Translations under genes and position numbers: made by a program | The notes under the pieces: generated by a model | Seen by the model: the letters and a program-made list of their open reading frames with translations, nothing else | Databases searched by the model: none | Told to the model about the DNA's origin: nothing | Assembly (NCBI GenBank): GCA_937967995.1 | Contig: CALBTB010000009.1 | Span: 496,001 to 560,000 of the forward strand | Source: an uncultured Gammaproteobacteria bacterium | GTDB taxonomy: Bacteria > Pseudomonadota > Gammaproteobacteria > UBA6429 > Thiohalophilaceae | Reading direction: 5' to 3' | DNA length: 64,000 bases | In this document: in pieces, positions 17,547 to 26,858 of the stretch | Position numbering within the stretch: position 1 is the first letter of the stretch | Layout of the letters: every line of letters begins with the position of its first letter

Positions 17547-18590
17547 TTACTCGCGTTGGGATTTTTCTTCACGTAACCGTTTACGATAGCGACCCTTTGC
17601 CAGTTCCTGTAAATCGGCCACTGCATCACTTTCATCGACGATTTCCTGACCCAGCAGGGTTTCCACTGCATCTTCCAGTGTGACAATGCCGGCGGTCTGG
17701 CCGAACTCGTCTTCAACCAGGAACAGGTGATCACGTCGCTTGAGGAACATGTCCAGTAATGTTTGTACCGGCAGATTTTCCGAGACGCGATAGACAGCAG
17801 TGATGTAATTCTTGATTGGGCTGTCGCCCTTGCCTTCACGCTCTGCCTCGTACAATTGCCGGTTCAGCACAATGCCCTTGATGTCATCCACGCCTTTGTC
17901 AAAAACGGGAATACGACTGAAGCGACGTGAATTTTCCATCTCCAGCGCCTGTGTCACGGTCGTATTCATATTTAAGGTATGCATAACACTGCGGGGGGTC
18001 AGAATTTGCTCTGTTCGAATCTCTTTTAGCTTGAGAATATTCTCCAGAACCTCGCTTTCCTGAGTGGCCAGTGTCCCACCTTTATGTCCGAGCGATGCCA
18101 GCGCAATAATTTCCTCGCGACTCACCCCTTCACCTTCACCGTGACTGAACCGTCGCGTCAATCGAGTCGATAGCCATACCAGCGGGTAAACCAGTTTTAC
18201 CAGCCACGAGATGGTATAAGCGGCCGGAATGGCCAGTTGGCGCCAGTAAGTCGCCCCCAGCGTCTTGGGAATGATTTCTGAAAAATACAAAATAGCCAGG
18301 GTCAACAGCACGGCGATGAGGGTTTCCCAGCGCTCACCATAAAGCTGAATGGCCTGGGCCCCGACCCCTGACGCCCCCATGGTGTGAGCGAAGGTATTGA
18401 GGATAAGAATACTGGAAATCGACTCGTCCAGCCGGTCCCGGACCTTGGCCAGAACACGACCACCTCGCGGTCGTTCATTGATTAACGTTTCCACGTAGCT
18501 GGGATTGATCGATAACAGGACGGCTTCCAGCACGGAACACAGAAACGAGACGCCAATCGCAATGGCCAGGAATGTCAGTAAAAGCCCCAT
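17547..18590 (-). CDS. CNNM/CorC-type membrane protein with CBS pair
   Basis: Probable magnesium/cobalt efflux-related membrane protein (347 aa). The N-terminal DUF21 transmembrane domain has four hydrophobic segments within residues 1-160. TLGATYWRQLAIPAAY and the NTFAHTMGASGVGA segment are typical. Two CBS domains follow (about 195-315), with LTPRSVMHTL at the first. The C-terminal transporter-associated (CorC_HlyC) domain of longer family members is missing; the protein ends in a charged tail. Whether it transports ions or only senses them is unknown. Confidence 0.85.
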   Translation of the reverse strand: MGLLLTFLAIAIGVSFLCSVLEAVLLSINPSYVETLINERPRGGRVLAKVRDRLDESISSILILNTFAHTMGASGVGAQAIQLYGERWETLIAVLLTLAILYFSEIIPKTLGATYWRQLAIPAAYTISWLVKLVYPLVWLSTRLTRRFSHGEGEGVSREEIIALASLGHKGGTLATQESEVLENILKLKEIRTEQILTPRSVMHTLNMNTTVTQALEMENSRRFSRIPVFDKGVDDIKGIVLNRQLYEAEREGKGDSPIKNYITAVYRVSENLPVQTLLDMFLKRRDHLFLVEDEFGQTAGIVTLEDAVETLLGQEIVDESDAVADLQELAKGRYRKRLREEKSQRE

Positions 18591-18669
18591 TGAGCGTGAC
18601 TCTATCAGAAATTATTGTTTACCGACACCGGGTTACGTTTTACCTGTAAAGTTGGTTAAAATACAGCGT

Positions 18670-19074
18670 ATGATTACCTATTTATACTGGATTGTGGTTA
18701 TTCTGCTGATGGTGGCCTCGCTGGTTGTACTGGGTGGCAAATACCGACAGTGGAAACCGGCCCTGATTGGCTCGGCAGCAATTCTTGTGATTGGATTGGG
18801 TGCCTATTTCTTTCACTTCCAGCAACTGTTCGTCAAGCGCTATGGTGGCGTGATGTCCATCAAGGTGCCTGATGGTCAAATGCACATCGCCGCCACCTGG
18901 AAAGATGAAAATCTCTGGATTGAAAACTATGACCCCAAAACCAACACCTGCCACTTCAATGAATACTCAAAAGGCAATTTGCTGCAAGGCAAGGTAACCA
19001 TCAAGAACTGTAACCCGATCCATTTTCAGGCTCAGGCAACCAGTACCCCCCCGCCTGAAACGCCCGTTCAATAA
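18670..19074 (+). CDS. Hypothetical membrane protein
   Basis: A 134-aa protein I do not recognise. Two hydrophobic helices at about residues 3-22 and 33-54 are followed by a soluble domain of about 80 residues with ATWKDENLWIENYDPKTNTC and two cysteines, probably periplasmic. The tail is Pro/Thr-rich. The start at 18670 opens directly on the first helix; an upstream in-frame extension covers the divergent promoter region. It is divergent from the CNNM-type gene and 42 bases upstream of the next gene, with which it may be co-transcribed. Confidence 0.65.
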   Translation: MITYLYWIVVILLMVASLVVLGGKYRQWKPALIGSAAILVIGLGAYFFHFQQLFVKRYGGVMSIKVPDGQMHIAATWKDENLWIENYDPKTNTCHFNEYSKGNLLQGKVTIKNCNPIHFQAQATSTPPPETPVQ

Positions 19075-19116
19075 GGCCTATTCCGTCATGGCATATAATT
19101 TGCCTAGTGTAAGGCT

Positions 19117-20022
19117 ATGTTAAAAGCCATCTTACCAAACCGGGACAACCTGGAAGTCGATACAACCGCTGCACGGGTGGTTGCACAATACCTGCATGAA
19201 CTTCGCAGTATTACCCTGATACGCCTGCTGGTGCCACTTTTCATCGCCAGCCAGCAACATCGCGGTGCATCCATTGCACTATTTGAGGGCAATTCTGCCT
19301 TCAAAGACCGGGTCGATGCACTTCAAAATGAGATCCGGAATCGCTTCATCACCCTGGAGACAATCAATAAGGAATTCTCTGAAACGCTCACCATTAGTGA
19401 AACCCGGCAACTCCGGCATGAGTGGGAGACCATTCGTGACTGGTATGGCGGTACAGCGCTGGAGAATTTCAGGCTACACAGTCACTTCACCGAACAACTC
19501 ATGAAGCTGATCTGGACGCTGACCGAACGGGCGTCGCGCTTTAATGCCCGCTATGACCAGATGGATAACAGCGAGGATAACACCGACCTGTTGATCTGGT
19601 TCCTGCTGCATGAGACACCTGAACTGATTGAATTAATCGCCAAGATACGCGGTCTGGCCACCCATGCCACTGCTCTTGGTTACTGTGATGAAGAGCATAG
19701 TTCCTGGTTACGTTACCTGCTGGTCCAGCTTAACCAGAAAAAAGAGGTCTTTCGCGAGCACCTGAGTGCCCTGCAAAATTATGCGTTAAAGGATGTCCCG
19801 GCAATCATCCATTTACATATTGAAGACATCAAGATCGTCCAGTTGGTACAACAGGTCAATGAAAATGTACTAAACCAGTCAACAATTAAAATTACCGGTA
19901 GTGACCTGTTTGATATGGCGACGGCAATAATTGATTCCTACTCCGATGTGTTTGAACAGGGCCTGTCTTTTGTACGCAGCCGTATCAACCGGCAACTGGA
20001 TGACTGGCACCTCGAATATTAA
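19117..20022 (+). CDS. Soluble helical protein resembling NIT sensor domains
   Basis: All-helical cytoplasmic protein (301 aa) without signal peptide or membrane helix. Two segments recall the nitrate/nitrite-sensing NIT domain: LFIASQQHRGASIALFEG near residue 43 (the Q-x2-RG-x2 pattern) and ELIAKIRGLATHATALGYC near residue 172. NIT domains normally sit in front of kinases, chemoreceptors or antiterminators; here no output domain is present. The assignment is by eye and distant. Function unknown; it could be a partner protein for a separate signal transducer such as the GGDEF-EAL protein. Confidence 0.6.
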   Translation: MLKAILPNRDNLEVDTTAARVVAQYLHELRSITLIRLLVPLFIASQQHRGASIALFEGNSAFKDRVDALQNEIRNRFITLETINKEFSETLTISETRQLRHEWETIRDWYGGTALENFRLHSHFTEQLMKLIWTLTERASRFNARYDQMDNSEDNTDLLIWFLLHETPELIELIAKIRGLATHATALGYCDEEHSSWLRYLLVQLNQKKEVFREHLSALQNYALKDVPAIIHLHIEDIKIVQLVQQVNENVLNQSTIKITGSDLFDMATAIIDSYSDVFEQGLSFVRSRINRQLDDWHLEY

Positions 20023-20095
20023 AACGTACGAAATACGCTATAATTACAACATTAATACGTCGTACCCGTTTCCCACACACACCGGGAGGTGCGTC

Positions 20096-20557
20096 ATGAC
20101 CATGTCAACGACTCTCAAGAAATACCTTGCAACACAAGGCATTGCCTACGACATCGTGCCCCACCGTCCAACCTCAACCAGTATCAACGCCGCCAGCTCC
20201 GCCCATGTGCCTGCCAACATGGTCGCGAAATCGGTCATACTGGAAGATGAAAGCGGTTACCTGATGGCTGTCATACCGGCCAATCAGCACGTAAAAATCG
20301 GCAAACTGAACAAGCTGGTAGGACGGCACATGGGGCTGGCCACAGAAGATGAGCTCCGTTCACTGTTCAGTGACTGCGAACTGGGTGCCATTCCCCCCGT
20401 GGGCGCAGCCTATGGCATCGAAACCATCGTGGATGATGAGCTGTCAGGTTGTCCGGATGTCTACCTGGAGGCTGGTGACCACGAGGACTTCATTCATCTA
20501 AAAGGTGTCTCATTTCGTGCGTTAATGAAAAACGCACAACATGCCAGTATCTGTTAA
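20096..20557 (+). CDS. YbaK/EbsC (ProX-type) aminoacyl-tRNA deacylase family protein
   Basis: Single-domain protein (153 aa) of the YbaK/ProRS-editing family, which hydrolyses mischarged tRNA. Conserved features are the N-terminal YDIVPHRP, the VAKSVILEDESGYLMAVIPANQHV core with the substrate-orienting Lys, LGAIPPVGAAYGI, and the closing FIHLKGVSFRALM. This C-terminal form is common in gammaproteobacterial proteins annotated only as YbaK/EbsC. The start at 20096 has GGGAGG seven bases upstream. A terminator follows. Confidence 0.88.
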   Translation: MTMSTTLKKYLATQGIAYDIVPHRPTSTSINAASSAHVPANMVAKSVILEDESGYLMAVIPANQHVKIGKLNKLVGRHMGLATEDELRSLFSDCELGAIPPVGAAYGIETIVDDELSGCPDVYLEAGDHEDFIHLKGVSFRALMKNAQHASIC

Positions 20558-20568
20558 CCTGCATTCAA

Positions 20569-20600
20569 CAGGGAGCAGGTGAACTGCTCCCTGAATTCTT
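20569..20600 (+). terminator. Rho-independent terminator after the YbaK-family gene
   Basis: A perfect 10-bp stem, CAGGGAGCAG (20569-20578) with CTGCTCCCTG (20584-20593), has a 5-base loop and is followed by the T-rich AATTCTTTCTC. Confidence 0.75.
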
Positions 20601-20666
20601 TCTCACCATATCGACATCGTCCTGTGTCATGCTAGGATAAAATAATAACATTCAACGAGATCGACC

Positions 20667-21653
20667 ATGCCCGGATTTGGAACTGACCAGGAACTGTTAC
20701 AAACTGCCATTGACTGGATAAACGAAGGACATGAACTTGCCCTTGTGACGGTACTGAAAACATGGGGATCGTCACCCCGCCCACCCGGTTCGCTGATGTT
20801 GATGCGAAAAGACGGGGTGCACACAGGTTCCGTTTCAGGTGGATGTGTGGAAGCTGATCTTCTGCAACGCTTTCGTGATAATGAACTTGCAGACACCTTA
20901 CCGACTCGAGTCGATTATGGCGTTAACAACCAGGATGCTACCCGCTTCGGACTACCGTGTGGCGGTCGCCTGTCACTATTCGTCGAACAACTGAACGATA
21001 TTGCGCACTGCCAGCAGCTTTTACAATCTTGCCGGCAACACAAATTAATTAACCGGCAGGTCAACCTGTCGACAGGTCACATCAGCCTGTTACCAGCCCA
21101 GGCGGAACAGGAGTTTGATGTTAATAAATTGTTCGTCAATCGAATATTCGGACCACGCTGGCGAATGTTACTGATTGGTGCCGGACATTTGTCCGAGTAT
21201 GTTTCACAAATGGCACTTATGCTCGATTACCATGTGATTGTATGTGACCCGCGCGAGGAACAGGCAGGTCACTGGGCGGTACCCGGTGCCGAGATTACAA
21301 CATTGATGCCGGATGATGCCGTGGTTAAATACATCACACATTCACGTTGCATCGTCATAGCATTGACGCATGATCCAAAACTGGATGACATGGCACTGCT
21401 GGATGCACTGGCAACTTCAGCCTTTTATATTGGCGCGATCGGATCACAACGCAATTGTGAAGCGCGCCGAAATCGACTAAGACAGCTAGGTATTACAGAA
21501 GAACAACTGCGGCGCCTGCATGCACCCGTTGGATTACAGATTGGTAGTTATACTCCACCAGAAATTGCCGTATCCATCATGGCTGAAATCACTGCACTTA
21601 GAAACAGCGTTGGTGTGATAACCGGCAAGCCGGTTCAGCTTATGCAAATTTAA
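20667..21653 (+). CDS. XdhC/CoxI family protein
   Basis: Molybdenum-enzyme maturation factor of the XdhC type (328 aa). Family members bind molybdopterin cofactor and insert it into xanthine dehydrogenase-like enzymes. The XdhC/CoxI N-terminal domain has ALVTVLKTWGSSPRPPGSLM and GSVSGGCVE. The C-terminal Rossmann domain has LLIGAGHLSEYV, IGAIGSQRNCEARRNRL and the closing YTPPEIAVSIMAEI. No molybdoenzyme or other Mo-cofactor gene lies in the window, so its client is elsewhere. It overlaps the convergent neighbour by four bases. Confidence 0.9.
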   Translation: MPGFGTDQELLQTAIDWINEGHELALVTVLKTWGSSPRPPGSLMLMRKDGVHTGSVSGGCVEADLLQRFRDNELADTLPTRVDYGVNNQDATRFGLPCGGRLSLFVEQLNDIAHCQQLLQSCRQHKLINRQVNLSTGHISLLPAQAEQEFDVNKLFVNRIFGPRWRMLLIGAGHLSEYVSQMALMLDYHVIVCDPREEQAGHWAVPGAEITTLMPDDAVVKYITHSRCIVIALTHDPKLDDMALLDALATSAFYIGAIGSQRNCEARRNRLRQLGITEEQLRRLHAPVGLQIGSYTPPEIAVSIMAEITALRNSVGVITGKPVQLMQI

Positions 21654-22180
21654 TCTGCCTGTTCAGGAGGCACCAGTCTGACCAGGTCCTTGTCATACAT
21701 GCCCGCCAGTAACAGTTCCCCGCTGTTATCCACACGAAACTGACCGAAACGTGCCGAGGTGTAAACCTGGGCGGTACCTTCCTGAAAGAAAAAGGCATTG
21801 GTCGCGAACTTGACGGCATTATTTCTGACGCGATAACGCAGTAATAATTCGCTGTCAGACAGCGCTTCATCGCCGTGTAGTCGTTTAAAACTGGCGACAC
21901 CACGCTGATCCAGTACCACCACCGCATAACCATCCTGCGCATCGATGTCATGTTGCCAGCGACGCCTTTTCTCCAGCTTTGGCAGCGCCTGACGCACCTG
22001 TTCGGCCACCCTGAACCGAAGCGCCATAAAGTCGCCCTGCATTAATGAACGGGGATCAACCGGTGCGAGTTCCAGGTAGACAACGCGTCCTTCAGACAGG
22101 TGTCTTTCTTTTTTAAAGATTGAGTAGTTAACAGCAATCAGCACGATAACCAGTGCAGCGAAGGCAATTTTACTGTACAT
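21650..22180 (-). CDS. GDYXXLXY family protein
   Basis: Membrane-anchored protein (176 aa) of the GDYXXLXY family, function unknown. A single N-terminal helix (about residues 5-21) precedes a periplasmic domain. The family motif appears as QGDFMALRF near residue 48, with ELAPVDPRSLM before it and FFFQEGTAQVY near 127. It is the third gene of a DUF2157-DUF4401-GDYXXLXY set, overlapping the DUF4401 gene by 11 bases; this trio is conserved in many bacteria. Confidence 0.88.
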   Translation of the reverse strand: MYSKIAFAALVIVLIAVNYSIFKKERHLSEGRVVYLELAPVDPRSLMQGDFMALRFRVAEQVRQALPKLEKRRRWQHDIDAQDGYAVVVLDQRGVASFKRLHGDEALSDSELLLRYRVRNNAVKFATNAFFFQEGTAQVYTSARFGQFRVDNSGELLLAGMYDKDLVRLVPPEQAD

Positions 22181-23243
22181 TTTGCGTCTCCCCGTGCACA
22201 GGAAACAGTCGCGTCATCAACCACCGCGCAGCGAGTAATACCAGCCCGATAACAAGCAAAGTCTGCGCCTTGGCAAGCAAGGTGTCATTCAACAAATAGT
22301 AATAAGACGATATATAAAACAGCAACGACAGAATACCCAGCCCCAGTAACACACGATTGGCGTTACTGAATCCCAGTAACACAATGGTCAGGCCAACTGT
22401 GATCCCCTGTGCTTCGATTGACACGAACGACAGAATAGCGCCCGCAACCAGTGCCGCGATGGCGACATGACTTTGCAATGGTTGTCTGTAACGAATCAAT
22501 AATTGCCAGATGACATACAACAGTGCAACACCACACAGGAGCTCGCCCATCCACGGCTGAACCCAGACTTCCGTTTGCTTATGCCGAAACCAGTATCGCC
22601 ACCAGTATTCCTGAAACAATAAACTGCCTTTGAGGGGGATCAGTGCCAGAACCAGCCCATAACCCATGGCCCTGAACCTGTCCATGTGTTGCGACCATCT
22701 GAATTCGTTGAGCCAGAATGCCGCAACCATAATCAGTATCAGGCCACTAAACATAAAGTGTGCACCGACCAGGATTAAAAATATATGAAACGCCACTGCG
22801 GCAATCAGCGTGGAAATCACGCGATGTACGAAATTAGGAATAAAAACAGCCAGACAGATTTCCAGCACCGCAATCATGGCCCAGCTGGCTTCATACTGCC
22901 GTTCAAAAACGCGAAATAACCCCCAGAAAAATAAAATCTGCCCGGCCAGGCTGATCGCCAGCGCCATGTGGGCAATGAATTCATTTTTGGGGATACGAAT
23001 TAGCGCATAGGCGACGCCGATTAATGCACTTCCGGTAATAAATGCTGCGACATTATTACGGAACACGAGAATAAAGGCTGCACCGATAAAACCAAGTATA
23101 AATAACGCCGCCAGCCAACCGGAAATCGCCAGCAGCACTTTAACAAACCAGGGTGTTTCCACCTGCCCTGCTTCCGGCGCCTCACCCTGAACCAGTCCGG
23201 CACGTTGCAATGATGGCCACAATACTAAATCAGACTGCGTCAC
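22170..23243 (-). CDS. DUF4401 membrane protein
   Basis: Polytopic inner-membrane protein (357 aa, about 10 hydrophobic helices) of the DUF4401 family; function unknown. A short soluble N-terminus (MTQSDLVLWPSLQRAGLVQG) is followed by alternating helices. The start is placed at GTG 23243 because GTGA overlaps the stop of the upstream DUF2157 gene, the usual coupling; an ATG at 23276 is also open. Its 3' end overlaps the GDYXXLXY gene. Confidence 0.82.
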   Translation of the reverse strand: MTQSDLVLWPSLQRAGLVQGEAPEAGQVETPWFVKVLLAISGWLAALFILGFIGAAFILVFRNNVAAFITGSALIGVAYALIRIPKNEFIAHMALAISLAGQILFFWGLFRVFERQYEASWAMIAVLEICLAVFIPNFVHRVISTLIAAVAFHIFLILVGAHFMFSGLILIMVAAFWLNEFRWSQHMDRFRAMGYGLVLALIPLKGSLLFQEYWWRYWFRHKQTEVWVQPWMGELLCGVALLYVIWQLLIRYRQPLQSHVAIAALVAGAILSFVSIEAQGITVGLTIVLLGFSNANRVLLGLGILSLLFYISSYYYLLNDTLLAKAQTLLVIGLVLLAARWLMTRLFPVHGETQNVQ

Positions 23244-24211
23244 GTTTGCCAGCCTCGATATACATGGCGTAACCACACGGCTGCACCCGCACCCATACCA
23301 ATAATCATAACGGCCAGTATCAGAAATGCCGCCGCTTCATCACCATTAAACAGGTGACGACTGACAAAGACCATCACCACAACGATGGCTGATAAACATA
23401 TACCCGCCAGCATAAACAGATCGCGCACAACACGTAGATAGACGAATAACATGGCTGCTATCCAGCCGATCCAGACCAGACCGGGATATACTTGCGAATC
23501 CTTATACTGAACGATGTCGTATAGCACCAGCCAGGTAATCACCAGCCCGGCGAATACGGCAACCAGCCGTAATGCCCAGCGTTCATTTAATCTTGCCCAG
23601 CGGTGTATAGCTAATTCCCATAACAGTAAAACCACGATATTAAAGGCAAACAACAGCCACAGCATATTGGTGAAAGGTGAAAACAGAACACTGAACGCAC
23701 CCGAGAATGCCTGGTGATAGAGCACGATAGATAAATTAATCAGAATAACCCACATCACCCAGATAGCCGGAAAACAGCCGATCAGCGCCCAGGGCAAAAC
23801 CAGCATGGCCCAGGTAAAAAACAATTGCCAGGGATCGGCGCCGGTCTGATAGGTCTGTCCATACAGCGCCAGTAGCACACCTACCAGAATCGATGCCACC
23901 AGTAATGACACTTTGCCCGCCAGCTTTTGCGTACCGAGTTTCCAGTAGCCAACGATGGCGGCAATTATTAAAACCTGAATCAAAGCAAAGCGAGTAATCG
24001 TGCCCAGCTCATTCCAGTTATAGGCAACAAAAAACAACACGGCAAAAGCCAGTGCCAACCCGCCAAGCCAGATAAACAGATGATCCAGAAACCGATGCCA
24101 GGCCGCACCGTCTGGTCTGAGTAGGGACACGGTAAGTGCTTCTTCGATCCTGTCAGTCTGTATATTCCCCCGCCTGACAAGCTCGCTAAACTGGTGCCGA
24201 ATGGATGCCAT
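23240..24211 (-). CDS. DUF2157 membrane protein
   Basis: Polytopic inner-membrane protein (323 aa) with a cytoplasmic N-terminal segment (residues 1-37) and then about ten helices starting at FIWLGGLALAFAVLFFVAYNW, the DUF2157 signature. Function unknown. It is first in the three-gene set with DUF4401 and GDYXXLXY, behind a good sigma-70 promoter, which suggests one membrane complex (inference). Confidence 0.88.
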   Translation of the reverse strand: MASIRHQFSELVRRGNIQTDRIEEALTVSLLRPDGAAWHRFLDHLFIWLGGLALAFAVLFFVAYNWNELGTITRFALIQVLIIAAIVGYWKLGTQKLAGKVSLLVASILVGVLLALYGQTYQTGADPWQLFFTWAMLVLPWALIGCFPAIWVMWVILINLSIVLYHQAFSGAFSVLFSPFTNMLWLLFAFNIVVLLLWELAIHRWARLNERWALRLVAVFAGLVITWLVLYDIVQYKDSQVYPGLVWIGWIAAMLFVYLRVVRDLFMLAGICLSAIVVVMVFVSRHLFNGDEAAAFLILAVMIIGMGAGAAVWLRHVYRGWQT

Positions 24212-24242
24212 TGAAGTCGTTTTTATTTAAACACCTGTCCTG

Positions 24243-24270
24243 ATTATAGGCGCTTTATTTAATATGTAAA
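24243..24270 (-). promoter_or_regulatory. Sigma-70-type promoter of the DUF2157 operon
   Basis: On the minus strand, TTTACA (24270-24265), a 16-base spacer and a perfect TATAAT (24248-24243) predict a start near 24236, 25 bases before the DUF2157 ATG. Confidence 0.65.
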
Positions 24271-24343
24271 ATCAATAATTTAATAAAACAATGTTTAATA
24301 AACCATTAATAATATCTGAACAATGTTCAAATCAAAAAGATGT

Positions 24344-26239
24344 TCAGAAATAGACAAACCAGTTCAGTCTGACCGTCTGATCCGGATCATCGTGCACACC
24401 AAAACGTGACCAGCCAAATCGAACCGCCGAGTCAGTGCTCAATGAAAAGTTGACCTGCAGTGAATGATCAACGAATACATCATCAGGCGTAGTGACGTAT
24501 TTCATACCGGCAACTGAGGCAAGCACATTGACACGCTGTAGCGGCGCCCATAACCAGTAAAAAGCTGGTCCGGCGGCAAAACCGTAACCGGCATGCATAG
24601 CGTTATGGACCTGCAGGTCTGCTTCCAACATCGCCGTAAAAAACTGTGTACTGCTCAGTGAATACGTGGCACCGGCACCACCCTGCATTTCAAAATACAG
24701 GTGTTCGCCGTTTCGATTACCCGGGTAAGGTAATCGACTTAATCCGGCCTGCACACGAAAGGCCATCGGACTGAATAATTCATCCCGTACCGGTAAAGAT
24801 AAAATATTAACAAGATCGAGCCGCTCGATTTCCACCTGCTCTTCCGTATCATCATAGCGCAGCGTCAAATCAAACATGTTAATTTGCGAACCATCAAAAT
24901 AACCGGCACTGTAATCCAGAATGTCATGATAAGCGGGCTTAAACGACAATTCGACAAAATCACGCCGTTCGTGATGCCCGACACCAATACCAAACCGCGC
25001 TGTCGCATGCCCCTGTTCCGGCCGGGTTGCCGGTGCATTCACATCATAATTAATCGCCTGAACATCAATTTTACTTCTTGCGCTTAATACCCGGCGGACG
25101 TTTTCGACGTGCACTGTGCGCTGAATGTTTTTTTCCTCATAGTAGCGGTATTGCAGGTACTCATAGGCCAGATCCAGAATGCGTGCCCGTTGTTCGGCAT
25201 CATAGTCGTCTAATGCTATTTCTCCCTGCCAGCTTTTCTCTTTACCATTCGTAATCGATAACATTGTGTCGACCGCCTGTCTGGGCAATGCTTTTGCCTG
25301 GTGGCGAATCAGGGTTCGGGATGACGGTCGATAGGTATAATTTTCAACAATACCTTCGTAAACAATAACAGAACGTATTGTGTCTGTCGGAATAGCATGG
25401 GTAAAAAAACGATTGGTCAGATCCAGCCCGGGACGCGCAACTTCTAACAAGGACAAAAGATGATAAGAACAATTTTCATCAAAGAAATAATAATCAAACG
25501 TCACCTTGTCGAGTTCCCAGACATGCCGCAGCATCTGAACGATTTCTTCCAGATTGAAATTAAGCCGGTATTCCCAGATGTCGCGACTCTCCATGTCGGA
25601 ATATTCCTTGACCTTTTTATAATACGGCAGGATCGAGAACGCCCCCGGATAACCACCGGTTAGTCCCTTAACGGCAAAAATCAGTCCGTTGCTTTCATCC
25701 GTTTGTGCGGCAAAGTTGACGACATAAGATGACAGGCGGGTATCGTCCTGCCCGGCAGGCTGATCGATACGCAGTAACGTATGCCCAAACATGGATGACG
25801 GGTTATTGATATAGGCATCGGGAAAAACCAGTGTCAGACCGGCTGGTTTGATTTTTGACAGCCAGTCACTGAACTCGGCGCATGATGCATCATCAAACCG
25901 GTCGTCAGTCAGGGATAACTGACTTTTCAGCCAGTGGGCTCTTGCGGGATAGGTGCAGTATTTGTCGCCAGAAAATATCTGGCTGATGGAGGTAAGCAGT
26001 TCGTCACGCGGGCTGGTTTTGCCTGTTGGTGCCAGAAAAAACCCCGGGCTGTCGATGAGACTTTTATAACCACCCAGCAATGTGCGCTTGTAATGACCGA
26101 GATCAAGCCAGGCCTTCGTCTCCCAGAGCCGTTTTTCAATCGCCCTGGCCTGCAATATTTCCAGGTCATCATTCAATTTTTCTGAAAATAAACTGGCGGG
26201 AAAAAGCAGCAGTAACAAAAACAGGAAACGTATAAACAA
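24344..26239 (-). CDS. DUF4105 family exported protein
   Basis: Exported protein (631 aa) with a signal peptide ending near LFSEK. The N-terminal and central part is DUF4105, with the conserved INNPSSMFGHTLLRI near residue 165 and FDYYFFDENCSYHLLSLLEV near 260. The Cys and His in these motifs recall NlpC/P60-type hydrolases, which is inference. The last ~200 residues look like outer-membrane beta strands, with alternating aromatic residues and a terminal Phe (WFVYF). The gene follows the DUF3015 gene, with which it commonly occurs, after an intervening terminator. Confidence 0.82.
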   Translation of the reverse strand: MFIRFLFLLLLLFPASLFSEKLNDDLEILQARAIEKRLWETKAWLDLGHYKRTLLGGYKSLIDSPGFFLAPTGKTSPRDELLTSISQIFSGDKYCTYPARAHWLKSQLSLTDDRFDDASCAEFSDWLSKIKPAGLTLVFPDAYINNPSSMFGHTLLRIDQPAGQDDTRLSSYVVNFAAQTDESNGLIFAVKGLTGGYPGAFSILPYYKKVKEYSDMESRDIWEYRLNFNLEEIVQMLRHVWELDKVTFDYYFFDENCSYHLLSLLEVARPGLDLTNRFFTHAIPTDTIRSVIVYEGIVENYTYRPSSRTLIRHQAKALPRQAVDTMLSITNGKEKSWQGEIALDDYDAEQRARILDLAYEYLQYRYYEEKNIQRTVHVENVRRVLSARSKIDVQAINYDVNAPATRPEQGHATARFGIGVGHHERRDFVELSFKPAYHDILDYSAGYFDGSQINMFDLTLRYDDTEEQVEIERLDLVNILSLPVRDELFSPMAFRVQAGLSRLPYPGNRNGEHLYFEMQGGAGATYSLSSTQFFTAMLEADLQVHNAMHAGYGFAAGPAFYWLWAPLQRVNVLASVAGMKYVTTPDDVFVDHSLQVNFSLSTDSAVRFGWSRFGVHDDPDQTVRLNWFVYF

Positions 26240-26255
26240 TGTCAGTTCCGCACAA

Positions 26256-26290
26256 CAAAAAGCCCCCGATATAATATCGAGGGCTCTTTT
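26256..26290 (-). terminator. Terminator between DUF3015 and DUF4105 genes
   Basis: A stem of AGCCCCCGATA (26261-26271) with TATCGAGGGCT (26275-26285), one mismatch, and a TAA loop. On the minus strand it is followed by TTTTTG, so it should end or attenuate the DUF3015 transcript before DUF4105; on the plus strand CTTTTATC follows. Confidence 0.7.
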
Positions 26291-26313
26291 ATCAGATCAA
26301 CTACTTAATCAGG

Positions 26314-26793
26314 TTAAATGGTGTATTGAGAAAGTGCCTGATCACTGTTAATCACATCTTTTAATGCTACCAGCATCTGCTCTGCAGTCACTTCGGCAGA
26401 AGGATAAATCTTGTCAAAGTTATCCTTGGTGGCAGTAAAGAAAGCCGACTTATGCTCGTCTTTGATACCAATGACGTTGGCAAATGAATTCAGCGTTTCA
26501 CCGGAACCCACGGCCATATCCCGTGCCAACCGTTCCATATTGGCGCTGGCAAATTTCTGTACGTCTGCTGCAGCAATCGTGCTGCCCGGCGCACATTCCA
26601 GCGTGCCTGAAGTGATACCGAATGTCTGGTTACCGAATGTTCCGTTTGTGGTAACCGCAAGGATCTCTTTCGCTTTGCCACTGTCGCCCTTGAATAACAT
26701 GGTACCCAGACCGCAACCGGTGTTGTCAGCCAGGGCCGGACCAGCCAGTGAAAAACAGGCACTGCTTAAAATCGCCATGGTTAGTTTTTTCAT
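26314..26793 (-). CDS. DUF3015 family exported protein
   Basis: Small exported protein (159 aa) with a signal peptide (cleavage near ALA-DN). The mature part starts with NTGCGLGTMLFKG and contains SGTLECAPG, the DUF3015 pattern with two conserved cysteines. Function unknown. A promoter with a symmetric spacer lies upstream, and a terminator separates it from the DUF4105 gene, so partial readthrough would express the second gene less. Confidence 0.85.
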   Translation of the reverse strand: MKKLTMAILSSACFSLAGPALADNTGCGLGTMLFKGDSGKAKEILAVTTNGTFGNQTFGITSGTLECAPGSTIAAADVQKFASANMERLARDMAVGSGETLNSFANVIGIKDEHKSAFFTATKDNFDKIYPSAEVTAEQMLVALKDVINSDQALSQYTI

Positions 26794-26858
26794 ATACCAT
26801 TACTCCCAGTGTTAGTGTTTAAGAAAACGTTGTGATTCAGTAAATCCATTTGTCGTTA

